DNA from: an uncultured Candidatus Saccharibacteria bacterium
GTDB lineage: Bacteria > Patescibacteriota > Saccharimonadia > Saccharimonadales > Saccharimonadaceae
DNA length: 46,320 bases
NCBI GenBank assembly: GCA_946409745.1
Contig: CAMJXP010000002.1
Span: 1-46,320 of the forward strand
Reading direction: 5' to 3'
This document shows positions 27,751-35,610 of the stretch, piece by piece; within the stretch, counting starts at the first letter, position 1, and the number at the start of each line of letters is the position of its first letter. The position numbers and the translations under genes are program-made. The notes below the pieces were generated by a model, which was not told the DNA's origin, did no database searches, and was given only the letters and a program-made list of their open reading frames with translations.

Positions 27751-28973
27751 AAATCGCATTATTAGGTTACGGCAAAGAAGGCAAAGCTGCCGAAAAATAT
27801 TTTAAAGCTAAATTCGACGCGGAGTTCGAAATCTTTGAGAACTTCACGCGCGATGAAATCGAGAAAAAAGATTTCTCTAGTTTCGACTTAGTTTTGCGTA
27901 GCCCTTCCGTCCCACCACTCCATCTTAAAAATGAATCCAGTTTAACCCGTTATTTCTTTGAACACTGCCCTTGCCCAATCATCGGCGTCACCGCCACTAA
28001 AGGTAAAGGTACTACCTGCTCCTTTATTAAATCCTTGCTCGACGCCCATCATGAAGATGCCTATCTCGTCGGCAACATCGGCACCCCAGCTATTGAATCG
28101 CTTGATGCTTTGAAACCTAATTCCGTCGTTGTCTACGAAATGAGTAGTTTCCAGCTCTGGGATCTCGAAAAATCTCCACACGTCGCCGTCGTTGGCACCA
28201 TCGAACCGGATCACTTAAACGTCCATAATGGTTTTGATGATTACGTGAACGCCAAAGCCAACATCTGCCGTCATCAATCGGCCGATGATTATTTAGTTTA
28301 TTTCTCTCTTAGTAGCGACTCCAAAAAGATTGCCGATACGTCAAGCGCCAAGAAACTTACTTACCCATTTAATTTACCATCCGACATCCTCGATGCCATC
28401 GTTATCCCTGGCGAACACAACAAGATGAACGCTATGGCCGCTATCGCTGCCGTCGCCTGCTACAAAAATATCTCACCAGACGAATATTTAAGCACCTATA
28501 AAACCGAAATTATTAAAGGCTTAAAGAGCTTTAAAGGCCTCCCGCATCGCCTCGAATACGTCGGCGAATTAAATGGTGTTAAATATTACGACGATAATTT
28601 CTCCACCAACCCAGCTTCGACCAGGGTAGCCATTGACGCCTTCCCAGATAACAATGTTATCGCCATCATTGGTGGTCGCGACAAGACGGATAACGAAGAT
28701 CTCCCAGAAATCTACGAAGTTATTTCCGCAAAGAACGTGAAAAAAGTCATCCTAATGGGCGAATCCGGTCACGAAATCGCGAAGCGCTGGCAAGATGACC
28801 GTTTCATCGTCGTTGAGTCTTTGAAAGACGCCGTAAAGACAGCCAAACAAGAAGCCGAAAAACTGGCTAGCGCCATCGTTTTGATGTCCCCCTCCGCTGC
28901 CAGCTTTGATATGTTCGAAAACGTTTACGATCGCGGTGCTAAATACCAAGCTTTAATTAAACGCCTCTTTTAA
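27747..28973 (+). CDS. murD: UDP-N-acetylmuramoyl-L-alanine--D-glutamate ligase
   Basis: PIIGVTATKGKGTTCSFIKSLL (P-loop), GIPGEHNKMNAMAAIAA-like motif, YYDDNFSTNPASTRVAIDAF, IIGGRDKTDN. Confidence 0.92.
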   Translation: MKIALLGYGKEGKAAEKYFKAKFDAEFEIFENFTRDEIEKKDFSSFDLVLRSPSVPPLHLKNESSLTRYFFEHCPCPIIGVTATKGKGTTCSFIKSLLDAHHEDAYLVGNIGTPAIESLDALKPNSVVVYEMSSFQLWDLEKSPHVAVVGTIEPDHLNVHNGFDDYVNAKANICRHQSADDYLVYFSLSSDSKKIADTSSAKKLTYPFNLPSDILDAIVIPGEHNKMNAMAAIAAVACYKNISPDEYLSTYKTEIIKGLKSFKGLPHRLEYVGELNGVKYYDDNFSTNPASTRVAIDAFPDNNVIAIIGGRDKTDNEDLPEIYEVISAKNVKKVILMGESGHEIAKRWQDDRFIVVESLKDAVKTAKQEAEKLASAIVLMSPSAASFDMFENVYDRGAKYQALIKRLF

Positions 28974-29996
28974 TTCTTCTTCCGTCACTGGCTTAGTAGT
29001 GTCAGCCGTAGTTACCGGCGTTACTACTGTTCCCGTTCCTGGAGCCGCCGCATCATTCTTAAATGGGTTTTCTTTCTCCGGTTCGGACGGCGTTTCGCCT
29101 TCGCCGCCATTGTCTTTCTTACCTTTACCAAGTTTCTTAATTACTAAGAATAGTAAGCCAAGTATAATTAAGGCACCTTCCGAAATTGCCACAATCATCC
29201 AAATCAAAGAATTATCTTCTTTTTCTTCACATTTCTTACAGGTTTCACAAACTGGGCATTCGAGGCTTGCTCTCGTCACTTCCACGATATAGTCTTGTCT
29301 CGTACCATCTTCAGCCGTTACAATTACGACAAATTTATTAAGGCCAACTTTCAAAATCTGCTTTCCGACTGCACCAGTTACAGTTGCTTTACTATCGGTC
29401 GCCGTTACTTTGAGGTCGATTTCCGAAACATCATTGTCGACAGCAATCTTGTAGTTATCACCATCAAGTTTCGCTTCCTTTTCACCAATCATAATTGATT
29501 TTACGCTCGTATCACTACTCTTCGCTGCGGTATCCGGCACTGGTGTGTCTGGAGTTGGCGTTGGGGTAGGTGTAGGAGTTGGTGTTGGGGTAGGGGTAGG
29601 TGTAGGAGTTGGCGTTGGCGTTGGATCCTTTACAGTTAACCGCACCATACGTGTCTTTCCAGAAATTGTTACATCATCGTAAGTTGTCATATCGGTAGCA
29701 GTCACCGTAATCACCGTCGTGCCAGACACTAAACCCGTTACCGTCACGACCGCGCTACCTTTATCAAGAAATTCCTTTGTTGTCGAAATTGAAGCTACGC
29801 CAGGATTGCTAATTGAAATATCCACGCGTCCAGCTGCATTATCTGCCGTAATTGTAAATGTGCCAGTCTTACCCTTTTCAATCGTTAGTGTCTCCGGTGA
29901 CACTCTCATATCGCCAGTTGCATAAGTTAATCCAGATGGCAAAACCATCGATAGTGCTAGGGCAATTGCCAGCAGAATGCTTTTAATCTTTTTCAT
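28953..29996 (-). CDS. Surface protein: Big2-like domain, Pro-Thr linker, cadherin-like beta-sandwich, Cys-rich juxtamembrane motif, TM
   Basis: Signal peptide; PTPTPTPTP linker; IMIGEKEAKLDGDNYKIAVDNDVSEIDLKVTATDSKATVTGAVGKQILKVGLNKFVVIVTAEDGTRQDYIVEVTR; CPVCETCKKCEEKEDNSLIWMIVAISEGALIILGLLFLVIKK. ATG overlaps the upstream stop (TAATG). Confidence 0.85.
   Translation of the reverse strand: MKKIKSILLAIALALSMVLPSGLTYATGDMRVSPETLTIEKGKTGTFTITADNAAGRVDISISNPGVASISTTKEFLDKGSAVVTVTGLVSGTTVITVTATDMTTYDDVTISGKTRMVRLTVKDPTPTPTPTPTPTPTPTPTPTPTPTPDTPVPDTAAKSSDTSVKSIMIGEKEAKLDGDNYKIAVDNDVSEIDLKVTATDSKATVTGAVGKQILKVGLNKFVVIVTAEDGTRQDYIVEVTRASLECPVCETCKKCEEKEDNSLIWMIVAISEGALIILGLLFLVIKKLGKGKKDNGGEGETPSEPEKENPFKNDAAAPGTGTVVTPVTTADTTKPVTEEELKEAFN
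29551..29624 (-). repeat. In-gene tandem repeat encoding (PT)n linker
   Basis: Reiterated ggtgtaggagttggcgttgg units. Confidence 0.9.
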
Positions 29997-30820
29997 TACG
30001 ATCTCCATTCTCCAGTCCCATCCATAATGTATAGTCTGACTTTCACATAGTCACCCGAAGTTACTTGATCATCTTTCGTAATATCCGCCGCAAACCAAAT
30101 TGCTGAACCTTCGTCAATCGTTTCGGTTTCCATGATGTGCTTCTTAATCTTAATATAATCAGCCGAATTAATCGAACCATCGCGGTTTACATCGCCAAGG
30201 AATGCCAAAGTATAATCAAAGTTTACGCCAGAAATCGTGATTCTCAATTTATCGCCGGTTATAACAGTATCATTATCGGCCTCAGACCCATCACCTCTTA
30301 AATGTGAAATCGTAGCTGAATCACCAGCTTCAACTCTGTCTTCAACATCACCAAAATCGCCGCTGTTTAGGAGGAGGATATTATCAGCAACGAATTCAAG
30401 TTGTGCATCTTCTGCAATCGACGGGCCAACGACTACGTCCACTGTATAAGTCGTAGATGAGGAGAGTTGTTCTTCGTCGAATGTTACTACGTCGGTCAGC
30501 GTCACCGTAATGGTGGCCGTACCAACGCCTGCGCCGGTTACTGTGATTGTCTTGACGCCTTCGTTTTCGATACCAGAGTCGAGAAACACGCTAGTATCTG
30601 AAATCGTCGCGACATCCGTATCACTAGAAGCGATGTCGACACGTCCAGCTGCATTCGTCGCGGCAATACTAAATGTCCCGGTTCCACCATACGCCACGTT
30701 GAGATTGTCGGTCGAAACTGCCACGCTCCCAACTGCTAGTGCCGTATGCGAAAAGAGCGCAAGCATAAGTGCTACTACTGCTAGTGTCGCTCCGATTAAT
30801 TTTTGTTTTAGTCTTTTCAT
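29996..30820 (-). CDS. Secreted Big2-like protein with dockerin type I-like pair
   Basis: GDVNRDGSINSADYIKIKKHIMETETIDEGSAIWFAADITKDDQVTSGDYVKVRLYIM; coupled to the upstream ORF by ATGA overlap. Confidence 0.87.
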   Translation of the reverse strand: MKRLKQKLIGATLAVVALMLALFSHTALAVGSVAVSTDNLNVAYGGTGTFSIAATNAAGRVDIASSDTDVATISDTSVFLDSGIENEGVKTITVTGAGVGTATITVTLTDVVTFDEEQLSSSTTYTVDVVVGPSIAEDAQLEFVADNILLLNSGDFGDVEDRVEAGDSATISHLRGDGSEADNDTVITGDKLRITISGVNFDYTLAFLGDVNRDGSINSADYIKIKKHIMETETIDEGSAIWFAADITKDDQVTSGDYVKVRLYIMDGTGEWRS

Positions 30821-33800
30821 GAATCTCCTCCATTCATAATATAGTTTCTTACTTTTATATAATCCATAGACGAAACCAGCGTGTCGTCATTTAGATCCGC
30901 AGCCAAGAAGTACGGCGTTGAAACAGCGATCGTTTCAATCGTCATGATGTGCTTCTTTATATCAACATAGTCTCCCGACGAAACGTCGCCATCGCCGTTT
31001 ACGTCGCCGGAAACCACCATCAAATAATCATAATACCAACTATCATCGACCGACATCCTCACCGTATCGCCGGTCCTAATCTCATCATATACTGCCTCGT
31101 TGCTATTCTTGTCGAAATGCATATAAGTTACTTCGGCATCATTAGACATCTCGAGATGGCTCGTCACATCCGTGATACCGCCCTCATGCATCTTTAGGAC
31201 TCCCGAACCGCTTTCCGCGACCACGCCATCCGAAGTATCTACCACTGGACCGACAACGGTTACAGTCATATCGCGTTCATTGCCATCGTATTGTAGCAGC
31301 AAATGAATCGTCGCTACACCTGGCTTCACGCCTACGATTTTAATGTCTTCTGGATAGTAATTATTATCCGCATTCTTTTCATCAATTACTTCCACTGCAC
31401 CGCCACCAGAATCTGTCACGGTATAGGTAACTCTCGCTGCATCCATAATCGGCTCAATATAGTTCATAAGAGACATCGTCTCGCCCTGCTTCAGTTCAAT
31501 ATCCGTATCAATCGTCGAAAATTCAAATAATGAAGCATTAGCAACCTTTGCGAGCAGTGGTGTTCTAGCTACGCCGTCCACCGTTCTCGTCGTCCAACCA
31601 ATTCCGGTCTTATAATTATTAATCTCATTTTCATAAAACTTACCGCGCTTAATCAGTGCCGATGCGATGTAATTCGTGAGATTAATGTCTGTATTATCTT
31701 CTTTACCGACGATTTGGTTGTGATAATCGGTATAGGTATCATCAGCTTTAGCCTTCGCAGTGATCGTACCGGCATTTTGCATAAACTTCAAAGTCAGGCC
31801 ACCATAAGGTCCCACGCTACCAAATATACCGCTAGATTCTTGCCCAGACACATCTGCCGAGGAGAAAACATATTGGAACGAAAGACTATTCGCACCATTC
31901 GCAAATGTCGTCTTACCAATTAGAGCGCCGGCATTTCCTCCGGTTGACTCAACCGAACCACCTATAATATATATGTCCTTAAATTGCGGCGTAGTATTCA
32001 TTGGGTTATAGAAACAACCAATCAACCCCGCATTTTGCGAGCCTTTAATATCCATATTGTCGATGAATATTGAAATTAATGGATAGTACGAGCCACCACC
32101 ACCCTGCATATAACCAAACATGCCTGCACATTCATCATCGCTAGTCACTTTCAAATTCGAAATCTTATGGCCACCACCAGATAGTTTACCCGTAAATGGC
32201 GTCATCGCTGTACCGATTGGCGTAAATGGCTTCGTTAGCTCGATATCATTACTGAGTTCAAACAAAGCGTACGGATATGCTCTCATCGCCGAGAATTCAC
32301 TTTCCTTAGAAATCAGATACGGATCACCATCCACGCCCGTACCACCAGCTACCGAAATACCCGAAATCGTAATATTCACATCGTCACAACTATTTTGATA
32401 GCAAATCTTGAGTATAAAATCGCCAGACCCAATATTGGTGTTAATCGCAACGTAGGCATTAATTTTGTTGGCACCCACACCATTATTCGTTACAGTTAGA
32501 TTGCCAGATGTAATATCCGTACTACCATTCCACAAAGAATAAGTTGGCGTCGCGCCAGAAGGAATGTTCTTGGTGTAAGTCATTACTTTAAGATCGTGTG
32601 TCGAGTTTTGCGGAATAATACCCACATTAATATCAATGTCATCCGTGCTAGTATGTGGCGTATCGGTGACATTTGAAGTAAAGACACTAATCGCATTCTT
32701 AATCATTACTTTAGAGCCAGTCACACTTACCGTAAATGCCTCGCTATCTAGGATAATATTCTGGTCCGAAACATCAATCGTAAAGACGCCCGGCCAAATC
32801 ACCGTACCATCAAACACGATGCGATTATTCACTCCATCCGACACCGTAATTGTATAGTTGGTGTTGTATGAATAAGAAAGAATCTTAATCAACTCAAGTT
32901 TTTCTGCACCAGCAACTTTACGGGTTACCGTAATTGAATCCGAATAGCCAGAACCGGTACCATGATACCAGTGATTGCGGTGATAATTATTATCCCAAGT
33001 TCTTTCACTCATTAGTGACATGTCGGTCGAGAAATTAATCTGCATTGTCGACCTAGTTGAATCATAGGCAATGTAAATATAGTCGCGACCATCACTTCTC
33101 ACACCCCAAGAGTTTCTCACGAGCCACGCGCCCACACCAGATACTCTTTCGCCACTATCACAGTTTCCATAAACGTTTGGCGCTAAGTGCATTGAACCAA
33201 AGCGGCAAAAGACCCAGGAATAATTATCGTCCCAACCGATAATCTGCATCGAGTGGGCACCGAACGCGCCATCTTGTTGACAGGATACTTCGTCAAAGAT
33301 AATTGGACGACCGTTCCAATCAGAACCACAAGAACCAGTTGGTGAACCCGTCGAAACTTCCGCGCCACCATAACGCATAATGCCATCTTTTGCATATTTA
33401 ACATAGTCACTTTGTGTCAAAGCCGACTTTGGTAACATAATGGCCCGATTCAATTCGTAAATTGGTATGTTGTAATTCAGGATGTATGCCATTTCACGTG
33501 GGTTTACATCATTAGTTGTATACGGAAAGAATGATTCTGGAGCCAGTGCCAAACCATTTGCCGCAATCCATGATGCCATGTAAAAATTACCGCCCTTTGT
33601 CAGCAGGCGTGAGCCATCTTCGTTTACATAATTATTAAAGCCGTTTGTACTCGTTGCATAATCCATTTGGCGGATTGAGAATTGTTGGGTTGTCAGCGCA
33701 TTGTATGATTGATTATTTTTTCTCATCAAGAAGCTTTCGGCCTGCTCGTTAAATGCAAAATCCCAACAAAGTCCATACGAACCCTGATTCTTGAGCGGCG

Positions 33801-34281
33801 TAATGTAAGACCTACCGTTCACATTACGAAGATCAAATGTCTCCGGAAAAACTTCGTCCTTACTTAGATACTCATTATAAACCGTACTTTCAGTCGTCTC
33901 GGTCGTTGGGGCTTTTTTGCTACCACCCCGTTTAGTAGTTGGTTCTGCTTCTTTCGTTTCACTCAAAGCGTAAACCATTGGGATCACATCAACTTCCGCT
34001 TTTTCTTCGTCGCTAAGCTCGAGATATCTTACGTATTCTGGATTAAGATAAAGCTCACCAGATTTCTGATTCTTTTCGGTCAAAATCAAAGAGCCATTTT
34101 CTTCATAATTCTTACGGATGAATTCCTTTGCAACATCCGGAAGATAACTATAATCGTCGGACTTAAGAATTACGTCAATTGCTTCAAGTGCGTAAGCCTT
34201 CTGAAAACCAAAAAATCCAGCAAATATAGCAAATGCTGTAATCATTAAAATAAATCTGTTTTTTAGCTTTGACCTAAGCAT
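30817..34281 (-). CDS. Secreted C1A (papain-like) cysteine peptidase with beta-helix/GLUG-like region and C-terminal dockerin-like pair
   Basis: TPLKNQGSYGLCWDFAFNEQAESFLM (Cys), FGAHSMQIIGWDDNYS (His), AWLVRNSWGVRSDGRDYIYIAY (Asn); C-term GDVNGDGDVSSGDYVDIKKHIM...AADLNDDTLVSSMDYIKVRNYIM. Start reassigned to 34281. Confidence 0.9.
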   Translation of the reverse strand: MLRSKLKNRFILMITAFAIFAGFFGFQKAYALEAIDVILKSDDYSYLPDVAKEFIRKNYEENGSLILTEKNQKSGELYLNPEYVRYLELSDEEKAEVDVIPMVYALSETKEAEPTTKRGGSKKAPTTETTESTVYNEYLSKDEVFPETFDLRNVNGRSYITPLKNQGSYGLCWDFAFNEQAESFLMRKNNQSYNALTTQQFSIRQMDYATSTNGFNNYVNEDGSRLLTKGGNFYMASWIAANGLALAPESFFPYTTNDVNPREMAYILNYNIPIYELNRAIMLPKSALTQSDYVKYAKDGIMRYGGAEVSTGSPTGSCGSDWNGRPIIFDEVSCQQDGAFGAHSMQIIGWDDNYSWVFCRFGSMHLAPNVYGNCDSGERVSGVGAWLVRNSWGVRSDGRDYIYIAYDSTRSTMQINFSTDMSLMSERTWDNNYHRNHWYHGTGSGYSDSITVTRKVAGAEKLELIKILSYSYNTNYTITVSDGVNNRIVFDGTVIWPGVFTIDVSDQNIILDSEAFTVSVTGSKVMIKNAISVFTSNVTDTPHTSTDDIDINVGIIPQNSTHDLKVMTYTKNIPSGATPTYSLWNGSTDITSGNLTVTNNGVGANKINAYVAINTNIGSGDFILKICYQNSCDDVNITISGISVAGGTGVDGDPYLISKESEFSAMRAYPYALFELSNDIELTKPFTPIGTAMTPFTGKLSGGGHKISNLKVTSDDECAGMFGYMQGGGGSYYPLISIFIDNMDIKGSQNAGLIGCFYNPMNTTPQFKDIYIIGGSVESTGGNAGALIGKTTFANGANSLSFQYVFSSADVSGQESSGIFGSVGPYGGLTLKFMQNAGTITAKAKADDTYTDYHNQIVGKEDNTDINLTNYIASALIKRGKFYENEINNYKTGIGWTTRTVDGVARTPLLAKVANASLFEFSTIDTDIELKQGETMSLMNYIEPIMDAARVTYTVTDSGGGAVEVIDEKNADNNYYPEDIKIVGVKPGVATIHLLLQYDGNERDMTVTVVGPVVDTSDGVVAESGSGVLKMHEGGITDVTSHLEMSNDAEVTYMHFDKNSNEAVYDEIRTGDTVRMSVDDSWYYDYLMVVSGDVNGDGDVSSGDYVDIKKHIMTIETIAVSTPYFLAADLNDDTLVSSMDYIKVRNYIMNGGDS

Positions 34282-34335
34282 TAGCTTAATTATACTTTTT
34301 TCTCTGAAAAAAATCAATAATTAAGCTTATGTTTT

Positions 34336-35607
34336 TTAGAAATTTAAATGCGTTTCGAGTTCCGAAATTACGGCTTTTTCCACAGAGGAAACGGTCGCAA
34401 AGCCTTTAATGCCAGACCCGGCAAATTCGCGTGCGAGTTCAATCATTTTCGCTTTATCAATTCCCTTAATCAGATTTGGCATATCATCGTATCGTTCAAT
34501 CGTTTCGTTCGTGAAATAATTCTCGGCGTAATAATCCGCGATCTGGCCCACCGTTTGTGCACCCATTTGGAATCTGCCGAGTGCATATGAACGTGCTGCC
34601 TCAAAATCTTCATCCGAAATTTCGCCGTTTAATGCTTTTACCATTTCGGTTTGAATTAACTCAAATAATTCCATCGCATTTTCGATGTTTACTTCCCCAT
34701 CAAAATCCCAATACGAATTCGTGGCGTTGCTTGCAATCGAGCTACCCATACCGTAAACTAAGCCACGTTTCCTCGCCGCACCAAAAATTTTCGAATTCAT
34801 CGTACCATTTAAAATGTGATTTAAACAACTCATCGCAAACACTTCATTTGGTTCTAAATGTCTTGGCGTGACGAGTGAAAATCCAAACGTAATATTCGAA
34901 GCATCTTTTCTTCTAATTGACACGGCTTCGGACGAATGCAAATCCGAACGTGGAATCTCGAATTTTTCACCTTCTTTTAGATCCCAATTTTCGAGTTCGT
35001 GAATGATTTTATGTTTTCGTCCATGAATCTTTCCTGCGATGATAAACAACATATTCTTCGCTGTATGTGTTCTGCGATAATGTTCACGAATATCTTTTAA
35101 TTCAATGTTTGGAATTGTTTTAAGTCTCTCCGGCAAATCCAAAATATCTTCGCCCACGGCTTGTTGCACGCGTGGCCATAGCAAACGATAATAATCATTC
35201 ATATAGCCCGTGAGCTCCGACTTCACATTGGCTTTTTCGGATTTTAATTCTTCTTCATTGAACCTCGGTTCGCAAATGGAAAGTTTCTGCAAGTCCATAA
35301 TGCGATCCCATTCAAAATCGGCACATTCCGTTTCGTAACACACTGAAATATCCGAAGTCCACGCATTGTGGTAAGCACCATTTTTCGTAAACTCCGCTTC
35401 AAACGCTTGCTCGTCTTTAAACTTCGAGTTCGCACCAAAAGCGAGATGCTCCACTACGTGTGGTATTTCGTACACTTCGTGGCTTTTCGCATACATCATG
35501 CCGGCCCGGAACTGAATCCTGGTCGACATCACTGACGCACCCGGAATATCGATTAATAGCCCTTTAGCGCCATTTTTTAGCGTGATTTCTTCAACTGAAT
35601 GCTTCAT
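34336..35607 (-). CDS. M16-family metallopeptidase (insulinase-like)
   Basis: YEIPHVVEHLAFGANSKF (HxxEH) with downstream Glu in EEELKSEKANVKSEL. Confidence 0.92.
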   Translation of the reverse strand: MKHSVEEITLKNGAKGLLIDIPGASVMSTRIQFRAGMMYAKSHEVYEIPHVVEHLAFGANSKFKDEQAFEAEFTKNGAYHNAWTSDISVCYETECADFEWDRIMDLQKLSICEPRFNEEELKSEKANVKSELTGYMNDYYRLLWPRVQQAVGEDILDLPERLKTIPNIELKDIREHYRRTHTAKNMLFIIAGKIHGRKHKIIHELENWDLKEGEKFEIPRSDLHSSEAVSIRRKDASNITFGFSLVTPRHLEPNEVFAMSCLNHILNGTMNSKIFGAARKRGLVYGMGSSIASNATNSYWDFDGEVNIENAMELFELIQTEMVKALNGEISDEDFEAARSYALGRFQMGAQTVGQIADYYAENYFTNETIERYDDMPNLIKGIDKAKMIELAREFAGSGIKGFATVSSVEKAVISELETHLNF

Positions 35608-35610
35608 AAA

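Noticed and set aside
29551-29624. Tandem repeats as CRISPR or regulatory array
   Set aside because: In-frame (PT)n linker repeats with no unique spacers.
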